NCBI RefSeq assembly: GCF_049723235.1
Contig: NZ_JBNARB010000014.1
Coordinates: forward strand, 1 to 63,871
Origin: Thermovenabulum sp049723235
GTDB lineage: Bacteria; Bacillota; Thermosediminibacteria; Thermosediminibacterales; Thermosediminibacteraceae
DNA length: 63,871 bases
Direction: 5' to 3'
Numbering within the stretch: position 1 is the first letter of the stretch; each line of letters begins with the position of its first letter. Both the position numbers and the translations under genes were made by a program. Positions 16,405-25,792 of the stretch are shown in pieces. The notes under the pieces are model-generated. The model had not been told where the DNA came from. It worked only from the letters and a program-made list of their open reading frames with translations, and searched no databases.

Positions 16405-18492
16405 TTACTCTTCTTCTTCCTCTTTGTGCGCTTTTGGAGATTCGGCAATTATCTTTTCCGCTATGGGTGCGGGAACTTCTTCGTAATGGCTGAATACCGC
16501 TTTAAAAGATCCTCTGCCCTGGGTCATGGACCTTAAATCCGTAGCATACCTGAACATTTCCGCCATGGGCACCTGAGCTTTTATGTGCTGCATACCATCG
16601 GAAAGTTCCATCCCCAGGATTCTTCCTCTTCTCTTATTTAGATCTCCTATGATATCGCCCATGTAGTATTCAGGTACCACAACTTCCACATCCAGGATTG
16701 GCTCTAATAATACGGGTTTTGCCTGAGTCATTCCCTTTTTGAAGGCCATTGAAGTTGCAATTTTAAACGCCAATTCCGAAGAATCTACAGGATGGAAAGA
16801 TCCATCGTAAAGCACCGCCTTAAAGCCCACCACGGGATATCCTGCAAGAACTCCTTCCTTCATTGATTCGCGTATGCCTTTTTCTACTGCAGGAATGTAC
16901 TGTTTGGGAACGGCTCCACCGAAAATCTTTTCTTCAAATTCAAATCCATCTTCCGAATCAATAGGTGAAAATTCAATCCATACATGGCCGTATTGACCGC
17001 GACCACCCGATTGCTTCTTGTACTTGCCTTCCACCTTGACCGTACCGCGAATGGTCTCCCTGTAGGGAACCTTCGGCAAGCTGAGGAGCATATCGGTTCC
17101 AAATTTATGGTGGAGCTTGCCAGCGAGAACCTCCAAATGAATTTCTCCCATGCCCGAAACCAGAAGCTGATTGGTTTCCGTATTCTTGCTTACCTTAAAG
17201 GTCATGTCTTCTTCCGTTAACCTCTGCAGACCTGCCGAAATCTTTTCTTCATCACCCTTTGATTTCGGAACAGCCGCAAAGGAAATTACCGGCTGAGGGA
17301 AAGCAATCTGTCTTAAAACTATCGGATGCTCTTTTTCGCACAGGGTATCATTGGTGGAGGTGAACTGAAGTTTTGCCACCGCCACAATATCTCCTGCTTC
17401 GGCAGCCTGAACCGGTTCCTGCTTTTTGCCCCTCATGGTATAGATATGCCCTATTTTTTCTATATCTCCTTTTACCGAATTGAATACAACGGAATCGGGC
17501 TTTAAAACCCCGGAGCAAACCTTAAAAAGATTCAACCTTCCTACAAAGGGGTCGGCCATTGTCTTGAATACAATGCAGGATAACGGTTCATCCTTTTTAA
17601 AGGTTCTCTTTTCTTCAGTTTTTGTATTGGGGTTATACCCGACCTCTGCAGGTCTTTCCGCAGGGGATGGAATAAACTCGCAAATTGCATCCATTAAAAG
17701 GGTAACGCCCTTCCCCGTAGTCGAAGAACCGCACAGTACGGGATAAATTAATCCCTGCTTCACCCCAATTTTTAAACCTTTTGCTATCTCTTCCTGGCTC
17801 AATTCCTGACCATCCAAATATTTTTCCAGAAGCTCGTCATCGGTTTCCGCCACCGATTCCATTATCATTAAACGGTAGTTCTCAATCTCATCCTGGTATT
17901 CGGAAGGAACGGGAATCTCCTTTAAGGCTTTACCGTCAAAGGAATAAGCTTTATTTTTCACGATATCGATAATCCCCTTGAAATTTGCTTCCTGTCCAAT
18001 GGGGATAAAAAGTGGAATTACCTTGCTTCCAAATAATTCTCTCATCCTCTCCAGAACCTTCTGGAAATTGGCATTTTCCCTGTCTATTTTATTAACAAAG
18101 AAAATCCTCGGCAGTTTTTCCTCATCGGCGTATTTAAAAACTATTTCCGTGCCAACTTCTACTCCTGCGGCTGCGCATACTACTATAACAGCACCGTCGG
18201 ACACCCTCAGTGCGCTTTTTACTTCACCCACAAAATCAAAGTACCCGGGAGTGTCCAGTACGTTTATTTTAATATCCTTCCATTCCACCGGTGCAATGGA
18301 AAGGGAAATAGAAATTTTCCTTTTTATCTCCTCGGGGTCGTAATCGCTCACCGTGTTGCCTTCTTCGACCTTACCCATTCTGTCAATCGCTCCGGAAAGA
18401 AAAAGCATTGCCTCGGTTAACGTGGTTTTCCCTGCTCCGCTGTGAGCTATGAGGCTAATATTCCTTATCTTGTCAGTGGGATAAGTTTTCAA
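16405..18492 (-). CDS. EF-G-like translational GTPase (FusA paralogue)
   Basis: 695 residues with the full EF-G domain order: GTPase domain, domain II, then III-V to the C-terminus. The P-loop reads AHSGAGKTT instead of AHIDAGKTT of canonical EF-G; DTPGYFDF and VNKIDR are the G3 and G4 motifs. This is the signature of the second EF-G class (EF-G2-like), whose members can be poor or specialised translocases. The canonical fusA is expected elsewhere, next to tuf. TTG start at 18492 after GGGAGGAG. It is a single-gene unit. Confidence 0.85.
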   Translation of the reverse strand: MKTYPTDKIRNISLIAHSGAGKTTLTEAMLFLSGAIDRMGKVEEGNTVSDYDPEEIKRKISISLSIAPVEWKDIKINVLDTPGYFDFVGEVKSALRVSDGAVIVVCAAAGVEVGTEIVFKYADEEKLPRIFFVNKIDRENANFQKVLERMRELFGSKVIPLFIPIGQEANFKGIIDIVKNKAYSFDGKALKEIPVPSEYQDEIENYRLMIMESVAETDDELLEKYLDGQELSQEEIAKGLKIGVKQGLIYPVLCGSSTTGKGVTLLMDAICEFIPSPAERPAEVGYNPNTKTEEKRTFKKDEPLSCIVFKTMADPFVGRLNLFKVCSGVLKPDSVVFNSVKGDIEKIGHIYTMRGKKQEPVQAAEAGDIVAVAKLQFTSTNDTLCEKEHPIVLRQIAFPQPVISFAAVPKSKGDEEKISAGLQRLTEEDMTFKVSKNTETNQLLVSGMGEIHLEVLAGKLHHKFGTDMLLSLPKVPYRETIRGTVKVEGKYKKQSGGRGQYGHVWIEFSPIDSEDGFEFEEKIFGGAVPKQYIPAVEKGIRESMKEGVLAGYPVVGFKAVLYDGSFHPVDSSELAFKIATSMAFKKGMTQAKPVLLEPILDVEVVVPEYYMGDIIGDLNKRRGRILGMELSDGMQHIKAQVPMAEMFRYATDLRSMTQGRGSFKAVFSHYEEVPAPIAEKIIAESPKAHKEEEEE

Positions 18493-18644
18493 GTCGAATC
18501 TCCTCCCTTATTTTGACTTGTTAAAAAAATAGTTTTTTATTTTATTTTGAGATAATACTTTATTTATTCTACTCCCGTTTAAATTTTTCCTGCAAAAATT
18601 ATTTCCAAATTAAAAACTTAGACAATTTTTTTAACTATAAAGTA

Positions 18645-18688
18645 ATATAAAAACCGGAAATTTCCCCCTTTGGGAAAATTTCCGGTTT
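18645..18688 (-). terminator. Terminator of guaB
   Basis: A long hairpin: 17-base arms AAACCGGAAATTT... and ...AAATTTCCGGTTT with one mismatch and a four-base loop, followed on the minus strand by TTTATATTA. It begins six bases after the guaB stop. Confidence 0.85.
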
Positions 18689-18693
18689 CTCCC

Positions 18694-20142
18694 CTAAAAC
18701 TGCGTATAGTTGGGTGCCTCTTTTGTTATATACACATCGTGCGGATGGCTTTCTTTTAATCCTGCGGAGGTAATTCTAATGAATTTTGCCTTTTTGAGCT
18801 CTTCTATATTTCTGGCTCCGCAGTACCCCATTCCTGCTCTTAATCCTCCAACCAGTTGATATACGATTTCCGATAGCGGTCCCCTGTAAGGTACCCTTCC
18901 TTCTACCCCCTCGGGCACGAACTTTTTGCTGTCCTCCTGGAAGTACCTGTCCTTGCTTCCTTCTTCCATAGCCCCTATGGATCCCATTCCCCGGTAAACC
19001 TTAAAACTTCTGCCCTTGTAAATTTCTATTTCTCCCGGGCTTTCCTCCGTCCCTGCAAAAAGACCACCTATCATCACAGAATCGGCTCCCGCTGCGATTG
19101 CCTTGACTATATCCCCGGAATATTTTATACCTCCATCAGCAATAATTGGCACCCCAAATTTTGCCGCTTCCTCCGCACAATCGTAAATTGCGGTAATTTG
19201 CGGCACGCCGATACCCGCTACAACGCGGGTGGTGCAAATGGAGCCGGGGCCCATTCCCACTTTAACCGCATCGGCACCTGCCTTTATCAGCTCCCGGGTA
19301 GCCTCTGCGGTAGCTACGTTTCCCGCAATTACTTGAAGCTCGGGGAAAGTTTCCTTTATCTTAAAAACGGCATTTAATACATTTACCGAATGTCCGTGAG
19401 CCGTATCCACTACTACCACATCCACCTTTGCCTCAAATAAAGCTTTAACCCTGTCCATCATGTCCTTTCCCACACCCACAGCTGCCCCCACCAGAAGCCT
19501 TCCCTTTTGGTCCTTTGCCGCATTGGGATATTTTATGGCTTTTTCAATGTCTTTTATGGTGATTAGACCCTTGAGGTTGTAATTTTCATCCACCAGCGGC
19601 AGTTTTTCAATTTTATGTTTTTTCAGTATCTCCTTCGCTTCTTCCAGGGTGGTGCCAACGGGCGCGGTTACCAAATTTTCTTTTGTCATCACTTCACTTA
19701 TCTTCTTTGTAAGGTCATCTTCAAATCTTATGTCCCTGTTAGTAATTATACCCACGAGCTTACCCTTTTCGGTGACCGGTACCCCCGAGATCCTGTAATG
19801 AGCCATTAAGTCCATAGCATCTTTAATGGTGTGTTCGGGTGAGAGATAAAAGGGATCCACAATTACTCCGTGTTCCGATCTTTTTACCTTATCCACTTCC
19901 TGGGCCTGTTTCTCTATGGACATATTCTTGTGTATAATCCCTATGCCGCCTTCTCTTGCAAGAGCTATGGCAAGCCTTGCCTCGGTTACGGTATCCATGG
20001 CAGCACTTACAATAGGTATATTAATCCTTATTTTATTTGTAAGCCTTGTGGTTACATCCACATCCTTTGGTATAACTTCCGACTTGGCAGGTATCACAAG
20101 CACATCGTCAAAGCTCAGCCCTTCTTTCTCGAATTTATCCAA
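18694..20142 (-). CDS. guaB: Inosine-5'-monophosphate dehydrogenase
   Basis: About 482 residues. It oxidises IMP to XMP, the committed step of GMP synthesis. The TIM barrel is interrupted by two CBS domains (about 95-215). The catalytic loop has GMGPGSICTTR with its Cys, and the flap region carries GVEGRVPYRG. I place the start at TTG 20142, giving (M)DKFEKEGLSFDDVLVIPA, the family N-terminus. The frame is open to 20193, but that part covers the promoter. Single-gene unit with promoter 20184-20212. Confidence 0.95.
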   Translation of the reverse strand: MDKFEKEGLSFDDVLVIPAKSEVIPKDVDVTTRLTNKIRINIPIVSAAMDTVTEARLAIALAREGGIGIIHKNMSIEKQAQEVDKVKRSEHGVIVDPFYLSPEHTIKDAMDLMAHYRISGVPVTEKGKLVGIITNRDIRFEDDLTKKISEVMTKENLVTAPVGTTLEEAKEILKKHKIEKLPLVDENYNLKGLITIKDIEKAIKYPNAAKDQKGRLLVGAAVGVGKDMMDRVKALFEAKVDVVVVDTAHGHSVNVLNAVFKIKETFPELQVIAGNVATAEATRELIKAGADAVKVGMGPGSICTTRVVAGIGVPQITAIYDCAEEAAKFGVPIIADGGIKYSGDIVKAIAAGADSVMIGGLFAGTEESPGEIEIYKGRSFKVYRGMGSIGAMEEGSKDRYFQEDSKKFVPEGVEGRVPYRGPLSEIVYQLVGGLRAGMGYCGARNIEELKKAKFIRITSAGLKESHPHDVYITKEAPNYTQF

Positions 20143-20183
20143 AACCTTCGCCCCCAGTTTTTTACTAAAAATTATTATTACAA

Positions 20184-20212
20184 AGTTTATCAAACTTTGA
20201 CAAGCCTGTCAA
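20184..20212 (-). promoter_or_regulatory. Promoter of guaB
   Basis: Minus strand: TTGACA (20212-20207), 17 bases, TAAACT (20189-20184). The expected leader is only about 35 bases, too short for a riboswitch. It lies just downstream of the ABC permease stop codon. Confidence 0.78.
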
Positions 20213-20242
20213 TCTTATATCACAAGCAGAATCAAGGGCTTT

Positions 20243-20980
20243 TTACCTTTTCCAGCGGCAAAATATTTTTTCAAGAAGGTCCACGGCAAAAAATAAAAAT
20301 GTTCCCATAATCCCGAGAACAACAATGCCGGAATACATATCAATATAATTTACCCTCATCCACGAATCCATAATAAAATAACCCATCCCGTGAGTTGTTC
20401 CAAAATTTTCCGTAAAAAACAACACCGAAATGGAAGTCCCCAGGCTCAGCCTGACAGCGGTAAGCAATTCCGGCATTACTGCAGGAAACACAATATGGTA
20501 AAAAACAGCAAAGGTGTTCGCCCCGAGGGAGCGCAGGGAATAATACATCTCTTCTGGCACGTTCCTTACCGCATCCCTTGCGCTAATAATTATTTGAAAG
20601 ACGGTTATAATTACTATCATCGTTATTTTTGAAAACTCGCCAAGGCCAAATAATATCATTACAACGGGTAAAAGGGCTATTTTCGGTACAGGATAAGTAA
20701 AATACAAAACGGGCGATAATAAACGGTCCACCGCTTCATAATACCCCATTAAAATCCCCACTACCATGCCGAAAAGCATGGAAATTACAAGGCCCATGAT
20801 GACCCTGTAAAGGCTTATGAAAGCATGAGGAGCTATTTTTGTAAAAAATACCTCCCCGATATTTAAAAAAACCGCTACCGGCGAAGGGAGCAAAGGGCCC
20901 TTCACCGTAACGGAAGCCAATTGCCAGATTGTAAAAAATAAAAATAAGGTTAATAAATAACGTCCTGATTTTTTTATCAT
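20243..20980 (-). CDS. ABC transporter permease, SsuC/TauC type
   Basis: 245 residues, about six membrane helices. The cytoplasmic EAA-type loop (SLRSLGANTFAVFYHIVFP) contacts the ATPase. The family (BPD_transp_1) serves sulfonate, nitrate, pyrimidine or thiamine-precursor importers, so the substrate cannot be told from this subunit. It is the last gene of the operon ubiD-ubiA-ubiX-binding protein-ATPase-permease, four bases after the ATPase stop. AAGGAA precedes its ATG. Confidence 0.85.
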   Translation of the reverse strand: MIKKSGRYLLTLFLFFTIWQLASVTVKGPLLPSPVAVFLNIGEVFFTKIAPHAFISLYRVIMGLVISMLFGMVVGILMGYYEAVDRLLSPVLYFTYPVPKIALLPVVMILFGLGEFSKITMIVIITVFQIIISARDAVRNVPEEMYYSLRSLGANTFAVFYHIVFPAVMPELLTAVRLSLGTSISVLFFTENFGTTHGMGYFIMDSWMRVNYIDMYSGIVVLGIMGTFLFFAVDLLEKIFCRWKR

Positions 20981-20984
20981 TTCC

Positions 20985-21728
20985 TTATTTTCCCTTTATC
21001 AATTTTTTTAATTCCGATTTTAGTTTCCAGTAAACCTCCCTGTCCTCAACATCCCGCAGCCCAAACAGAGGATTTTCCAATACATCCACTATTTTACCGG
21101 GAACACCGTTCATAACCGCGATATTTTCTCCTAAATAAATTGCCTCATCGGTGCTGTGAGTCACAAACAGCGTAGAAACAGATTCGCTTTTCCACACATC
21201 CAAAAAAAGGTCCTGCATTTCCTCACGAGTTATGGCATCAAGGGCCGAGAAGGGCTCATCCATCAATAAAATATCCGGCTTCATTATAAATGCCCGGGCT
21301 ATTGCTACCCTCTGTTTTTGGCCACCGCTTAACTCCGAAGGGAACCTTTTTGTCAGGTGGGAAAGGCCCATTCGGGATAAGATATATTCTGCATATTTTT
21401 TTTCCTTCAAAGTTACCCTTTTTTTTACTCTCAACCCCAGCAGGGAATTTTCCATTACCGTTTTCCAGGGTAACAGGCCGTAATCCTGAAGGACAAGTCC
21501 AATTTTATGCTTTGAAGGATTGATGGGGGCATTGTCTATTAATACGTCACCCGTGTAATTTTTTAATATTCCTGCCATTGCATAAAGAAGGGTAGTTTTT
21601 CCGCAACCCGAAGGACCAATTACGGCCACTATCCCGCCTTTTTTTACCTTTAAGTTTACTCTGTCGAGGGCAACAAACTTTCCGCTAAAAGAACTGTACG
21701 TCACGGAAAGATTTCTAACTTCAATCAT
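20985..21728 (-). CDS. ABC transporter ATP-binding protein, SsuB/TauB type
   Basis: 247 residues. Walker A GPSGCGKTT at about 38-46, Q-loop LQDYGLLPWKT, signature LSGGQKQRVAIARA and Walker B ILLMDEPFSALD are all intact. LPW after the Q-loop is typical of the nitrate/sulfonate/taurine importer subgroup. It powers the importer formed with the neighbouring permease and binding lipoprotein. Confidence 0.9.
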   Translation of the reverse strand: MIEVRNLSVTYSSFSGKFVALDRVNLKVKKGGIVAVIGPSGCGKTTLLYAMAGILKNYTGDVLIDNAPINPSKHKIGLVLQDYGLLPWKTVMENSLLGLRVKKRVTLKEKKYAEYILSRMGLSHLTKRFPSELSGGQKQRVAIARAFIMKPDILLMDEPFSALDAITREEMQDLFLDVWKSESVSTLFVTHSTDEAIYLGENIAVMNGVPGKIVDVLENPLFGLRDVEDREVYWKLKSELKKLIKGK

Positions 21729-21745
21729 CCACCGCTCGCCCTGCT

Positions 21746-22726
21746 TTAATTCACAAATCTTTTATCTACCAGCTCGTCATAAGTAAAGGATTTCTTAACA
21801 AGGCCTTTTTTTGAGAGCCAATACATAGCCCCATCAAAATCTTCCTTTGAGGGAAGCCCTGCCTTTGTGTATTCGGGAAGGGTGATTATTTCTTTAACCT
21901 CCTGGGGAAATCCCGCTTTTTCTACTACAGTATCAATGTAGGCCGATTTATCGTTTTGCTTCAGAAAATCCACAGCTTTGTTATAAGCCCGGTAAAAGGC
22001 CTTTATTTCATTCTCTTTGCTTTCTAACGCCTTCTGGGTAAACAGCAATACACCGGGATTTATTCCCAGCTTATTCGTAGTTTCAATTATTTTTGCCCCA
22101 TTTTTTACGGCCACCGAAGCTAAAGGATCCGGCAGCGTTGCTGCATCCACCTTCCCGTTCTGCAGCATTTCGAGTCTGGCGGGTATTTGCGGTACTACCA
22201 CCTTGTTTACATCCTCGGGGTTAAGTCCGTATTTTTCTAAAATCCTGTCGGTAGCGTATTCAATAATGGTATTTTTTGATAATGCTATATCTTTACCCTT
22301 TAATTTTTCTATACTGTCTATGTTTTTATCCTTTGCCGTGAGGAGCTTATAACTTCCGTTGGTTTCCGACGTTATCTTAACATTGAAACCCCCGTCATTG
22401 GCAAAAGCTGCCGCCAGGATATCCGATACGGCTCCATCGATATTGCCGCTTTGAAGGGCGCTATCCCTTTCCATAGCGCTCTTAAAATGCTCTAACTTAA
22501 CCTTTACCCCTTCCTCTTCAAAATATCCTTTGGCTTCTGCAATTATAAGAGGTATGGAATCCACATCGGGAAGCACCCCGATTACCAGAGGGCTTTTTTC
22601 CTTAATTTCCGCCGGAGCTTGATTTTGACTCGCATTTTCGGCCTGTTTCCCCGAACAGGCGCTCAAAAGAAAAATCATTGAAAGAATCGCAATTAATGCT
22701 ATGAATTTTTTGATATTCTGACGCAT
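21746..22726 (-). CDS. ABC transporter substrate-binding lipoprotein, NMT1/SsuA-like
   Basis: 326 residues from ATG 22726, after GGGAGTG. A lipobox LLSACSGK ends the signal peptide, so the protein is probably tethered outside the membrane. The mature part has the type II periplasmic fold (PLVIGVLPDVDSIPLIIAEA, then GNIDGAVSDILAA), as in NMT1/THI5, SsuA and TauA proteins. It sits directly after ubiX, so an aromatic or quinone-precursor ligand is possible, but sulfonates or thiamine precursors cannot be excluded. Confidence 0.85.
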   Translation of the reverse strand: MRQNIKKFIALIAILSMIFLLSACSGKQAENASQNQAPAEIKEKSPLVIGVLPDVDSIPLIIAEAKGYFEEEGVKVKLEHFKSAMERDSALQSGNIDGAVSDILAAAFANDGGFNVKITSETNGSYKLLTAKDKNIDSIEKLKGKDIALSKNTIIEYATDRILEKYGLNPEDVNKVVVPQIPARLEMLQNGKVDAATLPDPLASVAVKNGAKIIETTNKLGINPGVLLFTQKALESKENEIKAFYRAYNKAVDFLKQNDKSAYIDTVVEKAGFPQEVKEIITLPEYTKAGLPSKEDFDGAMYWLSKKGLVKKSFTYDELVDKRFVN

Positions 22727-22731
22727 AAAAA

Positions 22732-23319
22732 TTACACTCCCTTCCATCTTTTATAAAGTTCATTGGGGATATCTAAGGAATCTAAAACCCTCCCCACGAT
22801 AAAATTTACCATATCATCTATGCTTTCAGGAGCATGATAAAAGGCAGGCATGGCGGGTAAAATCAATGCCCCCATCTTGCTGAGTTTTAGCAGGTTTTCC
22901 AAATGCAGGGAGCTAAGGGGTGTCTCCCTGGGAACTATTATAAGCTTTCTTTTTTCCTTTAAAAATACATCGGCGGCTCTTTGCATTAAGTTATGAGACA
23001 TTCCGCCCGCTATAAAAGCCACCGTGGACATAGAACAGGGGATAATGACCATCCCATCCGCTTTAAAAGAGCCGCTGGCTATAGGCGCAAACATTTCATG
23101 AATATCGTAATATTTAAAATCTTCTTCCCTTATTGAAAACTTTTTTAAATATCCGAGAAGTTCTTCCCTGTCCAGTCCTCTTTCATATTTTATTACTTTC
23201 TCACCGTTTTCCGTTACCAAAAGATTTACCTCGTTTCCTCTTTTTAACAACTCTTCTACCAATCGGATACCGTAAATAGAACCACTGGCACCCGTTATCC
23301 CTATTACGAATCTTGCCAT
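22732..23319 (-). CDS. ubiX: Flavin prenyltransferase UbiX
   Basis: 195 residues. The N-terminal flavin-binding motif is FVIGITGASGSIYGIRLVEE; later VIIPCSMSTVAFIAGG and VPRETPLSSLHLENLL are family blocks. It attaches a dimethylallyl group to FMN to make the prenylated FMN cofactor used by UbiD. Its gene lies four bases after ubiA in the same operon as ubiD, matching that partnership. GGGGTG precedes the ATG. Confidence 0.95.
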   Translation of the reverse strand: MARFVIGITGASGSIYGIRLVEELLKRGNEVNLLVTENGEKVIKYERGLDREELLGYLKKFSIREEDFKYYDIHEMFAPIASGSFKADGMVIIPCSMSTVAFIAGGMSHNLMQRAADVFLKEKRKLIIVPRETPLSSLHLENLLKLSKMGALILPAMPAFYHAPESIDDMVNFIVGRVLDSLDIPNELYKRWKGV

Positions 23320-23323
23320 AAAA

Positions 23324-24226
23324 TCACCCCGCTACGAATATATCCAGGAAGGAAAACGCGAAAAAAAGTACGCTCACTATCTGATTTATATCATACGAAG
23401 CAATGGTAACGTGTTTTAAATCGTTGGGGGAAACCAATTTATGTTCTAAGTACAGAAAGTAGGAGATAATTATAAGGCCCAGGAGGTAAAAAAAGCCCCT
23501 TTTCATTAAGAAGTATAAATAAAAGAGCAAAAGGATAGAAATTACGTGAAAGGCGCTGGAGATCCTTAAAGCGTTTTTAACGCCAAATCTGACCGGAATC
23601 GAATGAAGTCCAAAACGTTTATCAAAATCCACGTCCTGGGACCCGTATATTATGTCAAAACCTGCCACCCAGAACATCACTGCCGCCCCCAGGACCAGAG
23701 CAGGCCACTCGATCTTTCCGGTTACAGCAATCCATGCACCAACCGGCGCACCGCCGCAGGCCATACCCAGTATAACGTGGCATAACCAGGTGAATCTCTT
23801 GGTATAAGAATAAATTATAAAAAAGAACATGGCTACCGGCAGCAGTTTTAAACAAAGTGGGTTCAACTCATAAGCCGCAAGTATTAAAAGGGCAAAACAA
23901 AACACAACTATCAACAGTGCTTCTTTTTCCTTTACAATCCCCATCGGAATATGCCTTTTGGCAGTTCTGGGGTTTTTTGCATCGATTTCTTTGTCCACCA
24001 AACGGTTCAGGGCATTTGCCCCGTTCCTTGCTCCAAAAAGAGCTACAACAATCCAGAAAAACACCCTGAAAGGCAAAGCTCCTCCTGCTGCCCAGAACAT
24101 CGCCACAAGAGAAAAGGGAAGGGAAAACAGGGTATGGGAAAACATCACCAGTTCCCCGTAGGTCCTTAATTTCTTAATTACCCCGCCGGCTAAATCAGAT
24201 ATACTTTTGCCTTTTTTAAAATCCAT
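23324..24226 (-). CDS. ubiA: UbiA-family aromatic prenyltransferase
   Basis: About 300 residues, about eight to nine membrane helices. The first Asp-rich motif is NRLVDKEIDAKNPRTAKRHI (near residue 75), the second YGSQDVDFDKRFGLHSIP; both bind the prenyl diphosphate through magnesium. It attaches a polyprenyl chain to an aromatic acid, as in ubiquinone and in the futalosine-type menaquinone route. ATG 24226 follows GAAGGTGGAAGG and overlaps the ubiD 3' end by eleven bases. No quinone methyltransferase or chain synthase is in the window. Confidence 0.92.
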   Translation of the reverse strand: MDFKKGKSISDLAGGVIKKLRTYGELVMFSHTLFSLPFSLVAMFWAAGGALPFRVFFWIVVALFGARNGANALNRLVDKEIDAKNPRTAKRHIPMGIVKEKEALLIVVFCFALLILAAYELNPLCLKLLPVAMFFFIIYSYTKRFTWLCHVILGMACGGAPVGAWIAVTGKIEWPALVLGAAVMFWVAGFDIIYGSQDVDFDKRFGLHSIPVRFGVKNALRISSAFHVISILLLFYLYFLMKRGFFYLLGLIIISYFLYLEHKLVSPNDLKHVTIASYDINQIVSVLFFAFSFLDIFVAG

Positions 24227-25649
24227 ATTCCTTCCACCTTCTGTCAACCAGTTCCTTAATTTCGGGGCTCATTTCTATCTCGTCAGGCCATTCCCTCTCG
24301 TAGCCCTCTTCCTTCCACTTTTTAGTTGCGTCAATGCCCATTTTGCTGCCGTAGTGCTTAAAAGGTGACGCATGATCCAGTACATCCAGCGGGCCATCCA
24401 CTATCACCACATCCCTTTTGGGGTCCACGTTGTTAAATACCTTCCAGGCTACGGTAGATACATCCTTCGGGTCAACGCTTTCATCCACAACTACAATAAT
24501 TTTGGTATACATCATCTGTCCGATCCCCCAGAGGGCGTGCATTATCTTCTTGGCATGGCCAGGATATTTCTTTTTTATGGAGACTATCACGCAGTTATGA
24601 AATACTCCTTCCAGGGGAAAATTGATATCAACAATTTCCGGAAATAACTTTTTTAAAAAAGGTAAAAAAATGCGTTCGGTAGCCTTCCCCAGATAACAAT
24701 CTTCCATAGGAGGTTTACCCACCACCGTTGCGGGATAAACCGGATTTTTCTTTCGGGTTATCAGGGTAAGGTGAAATACCGGATAAAAATCCTTCACCGA
24801 ATAATAGCCCGTATGATCCCCAAAAGGCCCTTCTTCCCTGAGTTCGTCTACGTCCACATATCCTTCCAGGACAAATTCCGCATTGGCAGGGACATATATA
24901 TCGCAGGTTTTACATTTCACAACCTCTACAGGGGCTTTACGCAAAAACCCTGCAAAGACCATTTCATCTATTTCCTTCGGAAGGGGAGCAGTAGAAGCAT
25001 AAATGGTAGCGGGATCACATCCTATAGCAACGGCAACGGGCATTTTTACCCCCATTTTCTTGTATTTTTGATATATTTCACTTCCGTCCTTATGTATATG
25101 CCAGTGCATTCCGGTAGTTTTTTCATCGTAAACCTGCATCCTGTACATACCCATGTTGTGTGAGCCCGTTTCGGGATCTCTGGTAATCACTAAGGGGAGG
25201 GTGATAAATTTGCCTCCATCTCCGGGCCAGCATTTTAAAATTGGAAGCCTTTCTAAATTCGGTTCCTCTATTACTTCCTGGCAGGGAGCGTGTTTTACTT
25301 TTTGGGGAAATACTTTTGCCAGTCTTGCGAGCCTTGTTGCCGACTTAATCTTGTTAAAAAGCCCGATATAGTTGGAAATATCCATTAATTCCTCAATTTC
25401 CCGGGCTATATCATCCAAACTTTCCACATTTAATGCTAAATTCATGCGTTCATAGGAACCGAAGGCGTTAATAAGCAGCGGAAATTCCGATCCTTTAACC
25501 TTTTCAAAAAGCAGGGCAGGGCCTCCCGATTTTACGACCCTGTCCGTTATCTCGGTGATTTCCAGTTCCGGATCCACTTCCACCGGTATTCTTTTTAGCT
25601 CACCCTTCTGTTCCAGTAGATTGATAAAATCCTGTAAATCCCTGTACAA
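24216..25649 (-). CDS. ubiD: UbiD-family prenyl-FMN-dependent decarboxylase
   Basis: About 477 residues. It removes the carboxyl group of a prenylated aromatic acid using the cofactor made by UbiX. Family motifs include MGMYRMQVYDEKTTGMHWH and the catalytic-region LREEGPFGDHTGYYS. I choose TTG 25649, giving (M)YRDLQDFINLLEQKGEL with GGAGTG six bases upstream; ATG 25655 lies too close to that site. First gene of a six-gene operon with an extended -10 promoter. Confidence 0.93.
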   Translation of the reverse strand: MYRDLQDFINLLEQKGELKRIPVEVDPELEITEITDRVVKSGGPALLFEKVKGSEFPLLINAFGSYERMNLALNVESLDDIAREIEELMDISNYIGLFNKIKSATRLARLAKVFPQKVKHAPCQEVIEEPNLERLPILKCWPGDGGKFITLPLVITRDPETGSHNMGMYRMQVYDEKTTGMHWHIHKDGSEIYQKYKKMGVKMPVAVAIGCDPATIYASTAPLPKEIDEMVFAGFLRKAPVEVVKCKTCDIYVPANAEFVLEGYVDVDELREEGPFGDHTGYYSVKDFYPVFHLTLITRKKNPVYPATVVGKPPMEDCYLGKATERIFLPFLKKLFPEIVDINFPLEGVFHNCVIVSIKKKYPGHAKKIMHALWGIGQMMYTKIIVVVDESVDPKDVSTVAWKVFNNVDPKRDVVIVDGPLDVLDHASPFKHYGSKMGIDATKKWKEEGYEREWPDEIEMSPEIKELVDRRWKEYGF

Positions 25650-25692
25650 TATCATCACTCCGTTCAAAAAATGGAAAATCCATTCTTCTGTG

Positions 25693-25721
25693 ATTATAGC
25701 ACACCCCCCTTTTGGGGACAA
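25693..25721 (-). promoter_or_regulatory. Promoter of the ubiD-ABC operon (extended -10)
   Basis: Minus strand: TTGTCC (25721-25716), 17 bases, TATAAT (25698-25693) preceded by TGC, an extended -10 element. A short CCCC/GGGG dyad sits in the spacer. Confidence 0.7.
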
Positions 25722-25726
25722 TAATA

Positions 25727-25755
25727 TTGTCAATTTATTCTATATATGATAATAT
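25727..25755 (+). promoter_or_regulatory. Promoter of the manganese riboswitch transcript
   Basis: Plus strand: TTGTCA (25727-25732), 17 bases, TAATAT (25750-25755), back to back with the ubiD promoter. It places the start about 30 bases before the riboswitch. Confidence 0.6.
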
Positions 25756-25792
25756 TTTGTTAGAATCTAATTAAGATATTTAGCGGTTATAA

